Source: JALYGJ01 sp036558545 (lineage in GTDB: Bacteria; Chloroflexota; Limnocylindria; Limnocylindrales; CSP1-4). Taken from it: 31,825 bases of DNA. The position numbers and the translations under genes are program-made. The stretch lies in NCBI GenBank assembly GCA_036558545.1, contig DATBFJ010000032.1:1-31825 (forward strand), in the 5' to 3' direction. This document shows, piece by piece, positions 16,148 to 24,780 of the stretch (within the stretch, counting starts at the first letter, position 1; every line of letters starts with the position of its first letter). Below the pieces are notes generated by a model that had not been told where the DNA came from, did no database searches, and saw only the letters and a list, made by a program, of their open reading frames with translations.

Positions 16148-17476
16148 ATGCTGAGGGATCCGATCGTCACCGACCTGCTCAACGACTCCGCGGCCGACTG
16201 GCCTGCGCTGACCGACGGCGTGCCGGCCGTCTGGGCGCGCTACACGGATCTGATCATCGATCGTGGCGACGGGTCGTGGCTGATCACCGACGACGGCGAG
16301 CGCTACCTCGACTACACGTCCGGCATAGGCGTCGTCAACACCGGCCATGCCCACCCCAAGGTCGCGGCTGCGATTGGCCAGCAGGCGACCAAGCTCATCC
16401 ACGGCCAGCAGAACATCGTCTACCACAAGCCGGGTCTGCAGCTGCACGATCGGCTGCCGCGCTACTTCCCCGGTCAGCTCGATGAAGAGGCGGGGCTGTT
16501 CCTGTCGAACTCTGGGGCGGAGGCCGTGGAAGCCGCCATCAAGCTGGCCAAGATGGCCACGCGACGGCCTCTTGTCATTGCCTTTCACGGCGGCTTCCAC
16601 GGCCGGACGCACGCGGCCATGGCATTGACCAGCTCAAGCGTGAAGTACCGCGGCCACTACGAACCGCTGCTTGGCGGCGTGCACCACGTGCCCTTCCCGG
16701 ATCCGCTGCGAGTCGGTGGCGGAGACGGCCAGCGGGCACTTGACGTAACGCTGAAGGCCCTCGAGCAGCTCTTCGCGACGATGGTCTATCCCGACGACGT
16801 GGCCGCGTTCATCGTCGAGCCGATCCTCGGCGAGGGCGGCTACGTGATTCCGCCCGAAGGCTTCCTGCCGGCATTGCGCGAGGTGGCTGACAAGCACGGA
16901 ATCATGCTCATCGCCGACGAGATCCAGACGGGCTACGGACGAACGGGCAAGTTCTTCGCATCCGAGTGGACCGGCGCAACTCCGGACATCGTGATCGTGG
17001 CAAAGGGCATTGCTTCGGGGCTGCCGCTGTCCGGGATCATGGCCAGGCGCTCGTTGATCGACAGGTTCCCACCTTCGGCCCATGGCGGAACCTATGGCGG
17101 CAACGTCGTCGCATGCGCGGCGGCCCTGGCGACACTCGACGTGATCGAGTCGGAAGGTCTCGTCGCTAACGCGCAGAAGCAGGGAGAGCAGCTCCTTGGC
17201 GGTCTACGCGCCGCGGCGACGGGCGTCGCCGGCGTCGCTGACGTCCGTGGCCGTGGCCTGATGCTGGCCATCGAATTTGCCGACGGCGGAAGTGACCTGA
17301 AACCCCGACCGGATCTGGCCAAGGCGCTGCTCCACGAGGCCTTCGATCGCAAGCTGCTGCTGCTGACGTGCGGCACGTACGGTCAGGTCGTTCGATTCAT
17401 CCCACCGCTCGTCACGACCGACGAAGAGGTGGGCCAGGCGCTTTCCATCGTCAAGGAATCACTGGCGGCGCTCTAG
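16148..17476 (+). CDS. gabT: Class III PLP aminotransferase, GABA-transaminase-like
   Basis: The 442-residue protein is a full-length class III (fold type I) aminotransferase. Landmarks are SNSGAEAVEAAIKLAK (phosphate-binding turn, 120-135), FHGGFHGRTHAAMALT (146-161, aromatic ring stacking), VEPILGEGGY, LIADEIQTGYGRTG with D257 contacting the PLP pyridine nitrogen, and IVIVAKGIASGLPLSG with K286 forming the Schiff base. The pattern is closest to 4-aminobutyrate aminotransferase, converting GABA and 2-oxoglutarate to succinate semialdehyde and glutamate; putrescine or 5-aminovalerate aminotransferases are close relatives. It is first in the catabolic operon, 26 bases before the PatD-like gene. 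The joint presence of an aminobutyraldehyde dehydrogenase and polyamine transporters favours GABA or putrescine as substrate. ATG 16148 has no strong Shine-Dalgarno. Confidence 0.9.
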   Translation: MLRDPIVTDLLNDSAADWPALTDGVPAVWARYTDLIIDRGDGSWLITDDGERYLDYTSGIGVVNTGHAHPKVAAAIGQQATKLIHGQQNIVYHKPGLQLHDRLPRYFPGQLDEEAGLFLSNSGAEAVEAAIKLAKMATRRPLVIAFHGGFHGRTHAAMALTSSSVKYRGHYEPLLGGVHHVPFPDPLRVGGGDGQRALDVTLKALEQLFATMVYPDDVAAFIVEPILGEGGYVIPPEGFLPALREVADKHGIMLIADEIQTGYGRTGKFFASEWTGATPDIVIVAKGIASGLPLSGIMARRSLIDRFPPSAHGGTYGGNVVACAAALATLDVIESEGLVANAQKQGEQLLGGLRAAATGVAGVADVRGRGLMLAIEFADGGSDLKPRPDLAKALLHEAFDRKLLLLTCGTYGQVVRFIPPLVTTDEEVGQALSIVKESLAAL

Positions 17477-17502
17477 CCCGTCAACAAACAGAGGGTCAGG
17501 AG

Positions 17503-18951
17503 ATGACGCTTACCGCCACGCCAAGCCGCCGCATGTTCATCAATGGTGACTGGGCGGACGCCTCCACGCAGGAGACGATGCCGGTCATCAACCCGGCAAC
17601 CGAGGAGACGATCGCAGAGGTGCCCAAGGGCACCGCGGCGGACGTCGACAAGGCGGTCGCGGCGGCGCGCAAGGCTTTCGAGAGCTGGTCGCAGTCGACT
17701 CCGCAGGATCGGTCGAAGGCGCTCTACGCATTCGCTGACGCCGTGGAACGCGACGCTGAGACTCTGTCGCTGCTCGAGCAGCAGAACGTCGGCAAGCCCA
17801 AGGGCACGGCCGACTTTGACGTCGAGTTCACCCTCGACAACATGCGCTTCTTCGCCGGCGCAGCACGAGTGATCGAGGGCAAAGCCGCAGCCGAGTACGT
17901 GGCCACGCACACGAGCATGATCCGGCGCGAGGCGGCCGGCGTGGTCGGCCAGGTCGCACCGTGGAACTACCCGCTGATGATGGCCATCTGGAAGCTGTGC
18001 CCGGCTTTGGCCGCGGGCTGCACCGTCGTGCTCAAGCCGGCGTCGATGACACCGCTTTCGGCCTTGCGACTGGGCGAGCTCGCCGCCGACATTTTCCCGG
18101 CCGGCGTGCTGAACGTGATCACCGGCCCGGGCGCGGTGGTCGGCCAGCGGCTGATCAGCCACCCGGACGTTGACATGGTCTCGCTCACCGGCGACACGGC
18201 GACCGGCAAGGAGATCGCCGCAGCCGCCGCCCAGACTGTCAAGCGCGTCCACCTCGAGCTTGGCGGCAAAGCGCCGGTGCTCGTCTACGACGACGCCGAT
18301 CTCGATGCGCTCGCGGAGGCGATCAAGCTCGGCGCCTTCTTCAACAGCGGCCAGGACTGCACCGCTGCGACGCGGATCATCGTCGGCTCGAAGGCGTACG
18401 ACAAGGCGCTTTCCGCGTTGGTCTCGATGGTCGGAACGATCAAGGTCGGCGACCCTGCGACAGACCCGGAGCTGGACATGGGTCCGCTGGTCAGTAAGAA
18501 CCAGCAATCACGTGTGGCTGGTTTTGTTGACCGTGCGCGCGGCTACGGTGGTGGCGTCGCTATTGGCGGTGACGGCGGTGGCGGCCGCGGCTTCTTCTAC
18601 AACCCAACGGTCGTCACCGACGTAGGCCAGGACTCCGAGATCGTCCAGCAGGAGGTGTTCGGTCCGGTCATCACCGTCCAGCGCTTCAGCGATGAGGATG
18701 ACGGCCTGCGCTGGGCGAACGGCGTGCCCTACGGGCTTGCCGCGTCGGTCTGGACGCGGGACGTGAAGAAGGCCCTGCGAGCGGCCAAGGCACTGCGCTA
18801 CGGCACCGTGTGGATCAACGACCACCTGACGATCGCGTCCGAGATGCCGCACGGCGGCTTCGGTCAATCGGGCTACGGCAAGGACATGAGCTCGTACTCA
18901 ATCGAGGATTACACGATCGTGAAGCACGTCATGGCCAAGATCGCCGACTGA
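17503..18951 (+). CDS. patD: Aldehyde dehydrogenase, gamma-aminobutyraldehyde dehydrogenase (PatD/YdcW)-like
   Basis: The start is ATG 17503, with GAGGG eight bases upstream, giving 482 residues; a longer frame opens inside the preceding gene and is not used. ALDH landmarks are APWNYPLMM (N155), LKPASMTPL (K178), SLTGDTATGKEI, LELGGKAPV (E252, general base) and NSGQDCTAATR (C286, nucleophile). The C-terminus (SEMPHGGFGQSGYGKDMSSY, EDYTIVKHVM) closely follows E. coli YdcW/PatD, as do FFAGAAR and HTSMIRR. PatD oxidises 4-aminobutanal to GABA with NAD+, the step before GabT. Betaine aldehyde or 3-aminopropanal dehydrogenase activity cannot be excluded. It is cytoplasmic, probably tetrameric. Its TGA overlaps the next ATG by one base (TGATG), implying translational coupling. 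Confidence 0.93.
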   Translation: MTLTATPSRRMFINGDWADASTQETMPVINPATEETIAEVPKGTAADVDKAVAAARKAFESWSQSTPQDRSKALYAFADAVERDAETLSLLEQQNVGKPKGTADFDVEFTLDNMRFFAGAARVIEGKAAAEYVATHTSMIRREAAGVVGQVAPWNYPLMMAIWKLCPALAAGCTVVLKPASMTPLSALRLGELAADIFPAGVLNVITGPGAVVGQRLISHPDVDMVSLTGDTATGKEIAAAAAQTVKRVHLELGGKAPVLVYDDADLDALAEAIKLGAFFNSGQDCTAATRIIVGSKAYDKALSALVSMVGTIKVGDPATDPELDMGPLVSKNQQSRVAGFVDRARGYGGGVAIGGDGGGGRGFFYNPTVVTDVGQDSEIVQQEVFGPVITVQRFSDEDDGLRWANGVPYGLAASVWTRDVKKALRAAKALRYGTVWINDHLTIASEMPHGGFGQSGYGKDMSSYSIEDYTIVKHVMAKIAD

Positions 18952-20198
18952 TGCGAGTTCTTCTCGTGGGTGCCGGTACTGTCGGCGAGGCCATCGCCAA
19001 GGTCGCGACGGATCGTCCCTGGCTGGAGCACATGCTCGTGACCGACTACGACCTGGAGCGCGCCAAGTACGTCGTCGGTTCGCTCGATCACGGCGGCAAG
19101 TACGAAGCGCACCAGATCGACGCCTCGTCCGCGGAGCGCGTCGCTCACGTGGCCAGGGATCACGGCATCGACCTGGTCATGAACGCGGTCGATCCGCAGT
19201 TCGTCATGCCCATCTTCGATGGCGCACTCGACGCCGGCGTCAACTACATGGACATGGCAACGAGCCTGTCCAAGCCACACCCGGACGCGCCATTCAGCAA
19301 GCCGGGTCTGAAGCTGGCCGACGAGCAGCTCGAGAAGGCCGCGGCCTGGCAGCAGGCCGGTCACCTCGCGCTGCTCGGCATGGGCATGGATCCGGGCCTC
19401 ACAGACGTCTTTGCCGCCTATGCCGCAAAGCATCTGTTCGACGTCCGTGGCGTCGACGAGGTCCACATCCGCGACGGTGGCGACCTGGCAATCCCCGGCT
19501 ACGCCTTTGCCCCGGTATTCAGCATCTGGACGACCATCGAAGAGTGCCTCAATCCACCGATCATCTGGGAGAACGGCGCCTGGCACACCACCGAACCCTT
19601 CAGCGCACCCGAGATGTTCCCCTTCCCGGAGGGCATCGGCGAGGTCGAGTGCGTCAACGTCGAGCACGAGGAGGTGCTGCTCGTTCCGCGCTACCTCCAA
19701 CCGCACGACGCGCCTCCAAAGAAGGTCACGTTCAAGTACGCGCTGGGCACTGACTTCATCGACAAGCTCAAGACCATCCACGCGCTGGGCATGGACCGCA
19801 CCGACAAGGTCACGGTCAAGGGCGTCGAGGTGGCGCCACGTGACGTGCTCGCCGCGATCACGCCCGATCCGGCGAAGGTGGGCAACGAGATGGTCGGTCG
19901 GGCGATCGTCGGCACATGGGTCATCGGCCGCAGGGACGGGCAGCCGCGCGAGGTCTACCTGTACCAGATGACCGACGCGCAGCAATGCTGGCGCGATCTC
20001 GGCCTGGGCGCTGTCGCGTGGCAAACTGGTTTTAACCCCGTAATCGCCATGGAGCTCCTGGCCAACGGCTCGTGGTCCGGATCGGGAGTGCTTGGCCCCG
20101 AATCGTTCGATCCAGATCCATACCTCGCGCTGCTCGACAAATACGGCATCCACCACGCCATGACCGAGATGGAGCCCGGGAGGCACAGGCCCACATGA
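18951..20198 (+). CDS. Saccharopine/carboxynorspermidine-dehydrogenase-like oxidoreductase
   Basis: The protein has 415 residues from ATG 18951. A Rossmann domain opens with MRVLLVGAGTVGEAIAKV (GAGTVG, 7-12), and acidic residues after strand 2 (TDYDLERAK) may set NAD(P) choice. The loop LLGMGMDPGLTDVFA (141-155) is characteristic of the saccharopine dehydrogenase family (LYS9 type). The C-terminal part (WENGAWHTTEP, FPEGIGEVE, VAWQTGFNPVIAMELL, FDPDPYLALLDKYG) also resembles carboxynorspermidine dehydrogenases. Such enzymes join or split secondary amino acids from an amine and an oxo-acid or semialdehyde using NAD(P)H. In this operon it could act on a polyamine-, lysine- or aminoaldehyde-derived imine. 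It is coupled on both sides: TGATG with patD and ATGA with the next aminotransferase. The family is sure; the substrate is not known. Confidence 0.85.
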   Translation: MRVLLVGAGTVGEAIAKVATDRPWLEHMLVTDYDLERAKYVVGSLDHGGKYEAHQIDASSAERVAHVARDHGIDLVMNAVDPQFVMPIFDGALDAGVNYMDMATSLSKPHPDAPFSKPGLKLADEQLEKAAAWQQAGHLALLGMGMDPGLTDVFAAYAAKHLFDVRGVDEVHIRDGGDLAIPGYAFAPVFSIWTTIEECLNPPIIWENGAWHTTEPFSAPEMFPFPEGIGEVECVNVEHEEVLLVPRYLQPHDAPPKKVTFKYALGTDFIDKLKTIHALGMDRTDKVTVKGVEVAPRDVLAAITPDPAKVGNEMVGRAIVGTWVIGRRDGQPREVYLYQMTDAQQCWRDLGLGAVAWQTGFNPVIAMELLANGSWSGSGVLGPESFDPDPYLALLDKYGIHHAMTEMEPGRHRPT

Positions 20199-21640
20199 CG
20201 ACGCCAACTACAACCGCCCGCGGGCTGTCGCGCGAGCGCGTGTCGGCAATCCTTGCCCGTGAGGAAGCCGAATACCGGCGCCGGACGCCGCGCTCGCTCC
20301 AGCTTCACCAGCGCGCCAAGCAGTCGTTGCCGCTCGGAGTAGCGAGCTCATTCCAGTCATACGACCCGTACCCGCTGTTCATGACGGATGCCCGCGGATC
20401 GCGCATCCACGACGTCGATGGCAACGAGTACGTCGACTTCGACATGGCTTTCGGCGTGCTGGCCGCGGGCCACTCACATCCCGTCCTGGCCGAGGTACTG
20501 CAACATCGTGTCGCGAACGGGACGTGCTACACGTTCCCAGTCGAGGACAGCATCGTCATGGCCGACGAGATCAAGCGCCGCTTCGGCTGCGACCTCGTCC
20601 GCTTCTCGAACTCGGGCACGGAAGCGACGATGGACGCGATCCGGGTCGCGCGCGGCTTCACCGGCCGCGAGAAGATCATCAAGTTCGAGGGCGGCTATCA
20701 CGGCCACCACGACGACGTCCTGGTCTCGATCCAGCCACCGCGCGAATTCATCGGGCCGATGGATGCACCGGCGACGGTGCCGGCATCGGCCGGACTGCCG
20801 CGATCTCGCGTTGAGGAGACGGTCATCGCTCCGTTCAACAACCCTGAGGCGCTGGAACAGATCCTCGAGCGCCACCGCGGCGAGATCGCGGCCATCATCG
20901 TCGAACCCGTCCAATTCAATATCGGGGTGGTTCCGCCACTCCCCGGCTTCCTCGAGCGCGTGCGCGAACTGGCCACGGCCCATGGCGCGGTGCTGATATT
21001 TGACGAGGTCAAGACCGGCGTTGTCATTGCCTATGGCGGCGCTACCGAATGGTTTGGCGTCAAGCCCGATCTGTTCTGCCTGGCCAAGTCAATCGGCGGC
21101 GGTGTGCCCGTTGGCGCATTCGGCGGCCGTGGCGAGATCATGGGCGTTATCGAGAAGCTGCCCGAGCTTAACGAGGGCAATGCCGGCACTGCTCTGGCGC
21201 ATTCGACGATTCCCGGTGGCGCTACGCGCGTGGCCCATCTGGGCACGTACAACGGCAACCCGCTGGCGATGGCGGCGGGAGTGACGGTTCTGACCAGGAT
21301 CCTGACCCGCGACGTCTATCCGAAGCTCCAGGAAATGGGCAATAAGCTCGCCGCGGGCAGCCAGAAGGTCGTGGACGATTTCGGGCTGCCTGGATATGCA
21401 GTCAATGTCGGGCCCAAAGGCTGCGTGATGTTCACTCCGGCGCGGGTGACCAACTACCGCGACTTCGTGGGTCTCGATAGTGAGCTGTGGGCGGCCTCGT
21501 TCTTCTACCTCGTCAACCGCGGCATCCTTCTTCCGCCGGGTCCCGATGATCAGTGGACTCTCTCCGTGCAACATACCGAAGAGGAAATCGATCGACACAT
21601 CGCGGTCTTCCGCGATTTCGCCAGCGAGCTGACAGCATGA
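20195..21640 (+). CDS. Class III aminotransferase, glutamate-1-semialdehyde-aminomutase-like subgroup
   Basis: ATG 20195 lies inside the preceding stop (ATGA) with GGGAGG upstream, giving 481 residues. PLP landmarks are RFSNSGTEATMDAIRVAR (136-153), FEGGYHGHHDDV (164-175), LIFDEVKTGV with D270, and FCLAKSIGGGVPVGAFGG with K298. GTYNGNPLAMAAG is the subgroup signature of HemL-like proteins, but the protein is about 50 residues longer than HemL, has an N-terminal helical extension and an insert (about 310-335, KLPELNEGNAGTALAHST), and no haem genes are near. It is more likely a catabolic omega- or beta-aminotransferase or aminomutase on an amine or amino acid from the same pathway. It is last in the coupled operon; a hairpin at 21662-21701 follows. 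Confidence 0.88.
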   Translation: MTTPTTTARGLSRERVSAILAREEAEYRRRTPRSLQLHQRAKQSLPLGVASSFQSYDPYPLFMTDARGSRIHDVDGNEYVDFDMAFGVLAAGHSHPVLAEVLQHRVANGTCYTFPVEDSIVMADEIKRRFGCDLVRFSNSGTEATMDAIRVARGFTGREKIIKFEGGYHGHHDDVLVSIQPPREFIGPMDAPATVPASAGLPRSRVEETVIAPFNNPEALEQILERHRGEIAAIIVEPVQFNIGVVPPLPGFLERVRELATAHGAVLIFDEVKTGVVIAYGGATEWFGVKPDLFCLAKSIGGGVPVGAFGGRGEIMGVIEKLPELNEGNAGTALAHSTIPGGATRVAHLGTYNGNPLAMAAGVTVLTRILTRDVYPKLQEMGNKLAAGSQKVVDDFGLPGYAVNVGPKGCVMFTPARVTNYRDFVGLDSELWAASFFYLVNRGILLPPGPDDQWTLSVQHTEEEIDRHIAVFRDFASELTA

Positions 21641-21661
21641 GGCCGGGTACCACCTAGCAAG

Positions 21662-21701
21662 GGCTGGGTAGCGAACTGGGTAGCGCCACGGATACCCAGC
21701 C
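21662..21701 (+). terminator. Hairpin after the catabolic operon, possible terminator
   Basis: Perfect 9-bp arms GGCTGGGTA (21662-21670) and TACCCAGCC (21693-21701) flank a 22-base loop that contains another GGGTAGC. It sits 22 bases after the aminotransferase stop and 70 bases before the next start. There is no T-run, so termination is uncertain; an mRNA-stabilising hairpin is equally possible. Confidence 0.4.
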
Positions 21702-21770
21702 GCCGCAGAGAGGACGATGCTGGCGCCTGAACAAGTGCGTCGGCGCAATCGTCGACTGAGGAGAGATTGA

Positions 21771-22910
21771 ATGCGAAAGATCCACCTGGTGCGGAGCCTG
21801 CGATTTCTTGTAGCGGGACCGTTGGTCGTTGCCCTCCTGGCAACGTTGGCTCTCGCTCAGGTCGCAGCCGCGGCCGAGGCGCCGATCACGCTGGCCAGCG
21901 CATCGGATGGTCGGACCCTGAAACTCGGCGATATCGCTTCGGACGACTTCCTCGTGGTCGCATTCCAGCAAAGGAACCTTTCCTACATTCGCTGGAGCAT
22001 GAACGAGGGGCACTCGTTCGCTTCAAAGTTCGCGCTACACGACGGCTTGCCCGCCAAAGATCCGCGCGTGGCTACTTGCAACGACTCGATCTTCGCGGTC
22101 AGCAGTTGGCCGGGAGCGACGCCTGAGGTCGGCCTCTTCTACCGCAACTTCGTGACCGGCGACGTGGGCAACTATTCGCTCGGCGCAGGGAGCATGGCCG
22201 ACGTCTCCTGCTTCGGCGACATCGGCGCGGTCACATGGGTCAACGCCGGACACCTGTGGCTGGCGGCTCGGACTTCGGACGTGTCGGACTGCAGCGGCCC
22301 ATGCCCCACCCTGACGCTCGATCTGGGCACGGGCGACTTCACGAGTCCGCCGCGCATCACCGGTGATTACGCCGGGTTCAGCGTTGCATGGCTGACCAGC
22401 GGTCTCACGGTCCAGCATTTCGACTACGACTCAGGCAGCGGTGACAATTTCACGCTCACGCCCAAGCCGAGCCTCACGCTGATGGCCGGCAAGGGCGTAA
22501 GTGATCCGCTCATCTCAGGTCTGGGCGAGCGTCTTGTCGTTGCCTACCAGCGCGCCGGCCGGACGCACATCCGCATCAGCGACGACCAGGCAAGCTCCTT
22601 CGGACCGCGCATCGTCGTCCCAGGCCCGTGCACCAGCTGTGCAAACGGCGGTCCGCGACCCATGTCAGTTTCGATCAGTGGCGCCCACATTCTCGTCGAA
22701 GTCAGCCGGGCCGCAGGCTCACCACTGGCCTACGCAATGAATGGCTTTCTCACCGGCGACAGCGGCGCGACTTGGACGAAGGTCTCAACACGAGCAGGTG
22801 GCTCCCAGAGCGGCATCATCATCGAAGGCGCGACCTATGCCGAGGTGTGGGACCACGACTTTTCCTCGAAGGCCAACCAGTACATCCGCTACCAGGGCGA
22901 TCACCTGTAG
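21771..22910 (+). CDS. Secreted protein with BNR/Asp-box-like repeats (probable beta-propeller)
   Basis: ATG 21771 follows GAGGAGAG by five to six bases. The 379-residue protein has a Sec signal peptide (Arg/Lys n-region, core about 10-30, likely cleavage near AAA-E36). The mature part is beta-rich, with repeated aromatic strands. Asp-box-like turns are visible as SDDQASSFGPR and TGDSGATWTKV, and weaker ones as SMNEGHSFASK. These are typical of six-bladed BNR/sialidase-like propellers, yet no sialidase Arg triad or FRIP motif is evident. Paired cysteines (DCSGPCP, CTSCANG) could form disulfides outside the cell. It lies between the catabolic and transporter operons, but nothing in the sequence ties it to polyamines. 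Function unknown. Confidence 0.82.
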   Translation: MRKIHLVRSLRFLVAGPLVVALLATLALAQVAAAAEAPITLASASDGRTLKLGDIASDDFLVVAFQQRNLSYIRWSMNEGHSFASKFALHDGLPAKDPRVATCNDSIFAVSSWPGATPEVGLFYRNFVTGDVGNYSLGAGSMADVSCFGDIGAVTWVNAGHLWLAARTSDVSDCSGPCPTLTLDLGTGDFTSPPRITGDYAGFSVAWLTSGLTVQHFDYDSGSGDNFTLTPKPSLTLMAGKGVSDPLISGLGERLVVAYQRAGRTHIRISDDQASSFGPRIVVPGPCTSCANGGPRPMSVSISGAHILVEVSRAAGSPLAYAMNGFLTGDSGATWTKVSTRAGGSQSGIIIEGATYAEVWDHDFSSKANQYIRYQGDHL

Positions 22911-22979
22911 CGCTGCGGGTCACAGCGTCCACGCAACCGGCTTCAAGGTCTGCAGCGTGCCCTGACGGCTGCTGCGCAG

Positions 22980-23906
22980 CTAGCCTCGAGGCAGGACGGG
23001 CGCGAACTCGGGTGGTCGATCGACGATCAGCCTGTCTTGCTTCGCACGGCGGCGCGCCCACCAGATCTGGGCAACGATCGCGACCACGGCCGTGACGAAA
23101 ATGAGCGTGCCAAGGACGTTGACCTCGGGCGGCATGCCGAGACGTGATGCGCCGTAGACCCACAATGGGAAGGTCAGCGTCTGTCCGGAAACGAACGAAG
23201 TGATGACGTAGTCGTCGATCGACAGCGCGAACGACAGCATTGCGGCAGCGAGGATGCCCGGGAAGATCAAGGGCAGTGTCACTTTGCGGAAAGTCGTCAA
23301 CGAGTCCGCGCCGAGGTCCATGGCCGCCTCTTCGAGCGACCTGTTGAACCCAGAGATGCGGGCGCGGATTGTGACGACGACGAAGCTGATACAGAACATG
23401 ACGTGGGCGATCAGGATCGTCGGCATGCCCCGCGCGACATCGACCGAGACCCACAGCGCCAGCAGCGACGCACCCATGATCACCTCGGGCGTGGCCATGG
23501 GAACGTAGATCAACAGGTTGACCGGCGTCTGGCCGCGGAACTGGTAGCGCGTCAATGCCAGGCCGATGAACGTGCCAAGGATCGTCGCAACGATCGTGGA
23601 GCCAAGGGCGATGAGCAGGCTGTTGAGCATGGGGCCGGTGATGTCCGGCCGGCTCCAGACATCGAAGTAGTTCTGGATCGTGAAGCCCTGCCAGGTGATG
23701 TTCTGGCGGCCCTGCGGATCGTTGAACGAGAAGATGATCATCACCGCGATGGGCAGGAACATGTAGATCACGAGCAGCGCCGTATAGACCGGCAGCGAGG
23801 CGTTCAGCAGGCGCTTGCCGGTAGGTGTTCGGTGCTTCTTGGGTTGCCCCTCGAGCTCGGCAGATTGCTGCCCCGCGGCCGTTGCCGAAACCGCTGATGC
23901 CGTCAT
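22980..23906 (-). CDS. potC: Polyamine ABC transporter permease, PotC-like (module 1)
   Basis: The 308-residue protein has a polar N-terminal extension (about 1-35) and roughly six transmembrane helices. The EAA loop that docks on the ATPase is EEAAMDLGADSLTTFRKVTLPLIFPGI, split here as EEAAMDLGADS and TFRKVTLPLI. SFALSIDDYVITSFVSG is a strongly PotC/PotI-like signature. It forms the inner-membrane channel with the PotB-like partner. Its start is seven bases after the potB stop, and it is the last gene of the eight-gene operon. Its stop region overlaps a near-palindrome, GGCTGCTGCGCAGCTAGCC (22966-22984). Confidence 0.93.
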   Translation of the reverse strand: MTASAVSATAAGQQSAELEGQPKKHRTPTGKRLLNASLPVYTALLVIYMFLPIAVMIIFSFNDPQGRQNITWQGFTIQNYFDVWSRPDITGPMLNSLLIALGSTIVATILGTFIGLALTRYQFRGQTPVNLLIYVPMATPEVIMGASLLALWVSVDVARGMPTILIAHVMFCISFVVVTIRARISGFNRSLEEAAMDLGADSLTTFRKVTLPLIFPGILAAAMLSFALSIDDYVITSFVSGQTLTFPLWVYGASRLGMPPEVNVLGTLIFVTAVVAIVAQIWWARRRAKQDRLIVDRPPEFAPVLPRG

Positions 23907-23913
23907 CGCGCCC

Positions 23914-24768
23914 TCACCCAGCTGTCAGCTCGTTGGCGCCGACGACCTTCGCGTAGATCGCCACGAGCACGAGAACGGCGGCCATCAGTACGAAGCCCAG
24001 CGCAGATGCCTCCGGATAGGCGTTGGTCTGCAGGAACAGACGCTGAATGACGTTGCCGATCATCGTCGTGTCGCGGCTGCCCAGGATGTCGGCATTGACG
24101 AAGTCACCAACCGCCGGGATGAACACGAGCAGCGAGCCAGCAAAAACGCCGGGCATCGAAAGGGGCAGCACAACGCGTCGGAAGGCCTGGGTCCGGCTCG
24201 CGTAGAGATCCATGGCCGCTTCGGTCAGCTTGGGATCGATCTTTTCGATCGCCACGTACAGGGGCAGGATCATGAACGGCAGGAAGTTGTAGGTCAGGCC
24301 GGAGATGACTGCCAGCGGGCTGGCGAGGACGTGGGCGCCCGGATCGAGGATGCCGAAGTCCTTGAGCGTGCCCAGCACGAAACCGTTGTCGGCCAGGATC
24401 TGCTTCCACGCCAACGTTCGGATGATGAACGAGGTGAAGAACGGCATGATCACGAGGAGCAGCAGGATGTTCTTGAATCGGCCGCCCCTGTTGGCGATCG
24501 TCCACGCGATCGGGTAGCCCAACACCAGGGTTGCGACGGTGACGATGATCGCGTAGACGAGCGACCTGGCGAACTGCGGCAGGTAGGTGTTGATCACCTC
24601 CGGGTAGACGCCGAAGTTCCAGGTGAGCGTATAGCCCGTGCCGAGACTGCCCTCCTGGAGGCTGATCGACGCCATCACGATCATCGGGATGACGAAGAAG
24701 ATCGTCAGCCACAGAAGACCGGGTATCAGGAACAGATAAGGCGTCAGCCAGCGCAGGTGGCGGGGCAT
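23914..24768 (-). CDS. potB: Polyamine ABC transporter permease, PotB-like (module 1)
   Basis: The 284-residue permease has about six transmembrane segments starting with LTPYLFLIPGLLWLTIFFVI. The first periplasmic loop is long (about 35-65), as in PotB/PotH. The EAA loop reads TEAAMDLYASRTQAFRRVVL and PLSMPGVFAG follows; the usual Gly of EAA-x3-G is Tyr here, a change I recall from other PotB subfamilies, so the ATPase contact is probably kept. FIPAVGDFVNADILG is the PotB-type signature after the loop. It begins 12 bases after the potD stop and ends seven before potC. Together with PotA, PotC and the lipoprotein it forms a complete importer. Confidence 0.93.
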   Translation of the reverse strand: MPRHLRWLTPYLFLIPGLLWLTIFFVIPMIVMASISLQEGSLGTGYTLTWNFGVYPEVINTYLPQFARSLVYAIIVTVATLVLGYPIAWTIANRGGRFKNILLLLVIMPFFTSFIIRTLAWKQILADNGFVLGTLKDFGILDPGAHVLASPLAVISGLTYNFLPFMILPLYVAIEKIDPKLTEAAMDLYASRTQAFRRVVLPLSMPGVFAGSLLVFIPAVGDFVNADILGSRDTTMIGNVIQRLFLQTNAYPEASALGFVLMAAVLVLVAIYAKVVGANELTAG

Positions 24769-24780
24769 GGCGCTAGATCG

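Noticed and set aside
17368..17502. N-terminal extension of the aldehyde dehydrogenase
   Set aside because: It lies inside the GabT-like gene in another frame; ATG 17503 has a ribosome binding site and matches family start positions.
18909..20207. 432-codon open frame on the - strand
   Set aside because: Antisense to the saccharopine-dehydrogenase-like gene, which has full family motifs and coupled starts.
22966..22984. Near-palindrome at the convergent end of potC and the propeller gene as bidirectional terminator
   Set aside because: It contains a bulge, has no T-run on either strand and overlaps the potC stop, so termination cannot be supported.
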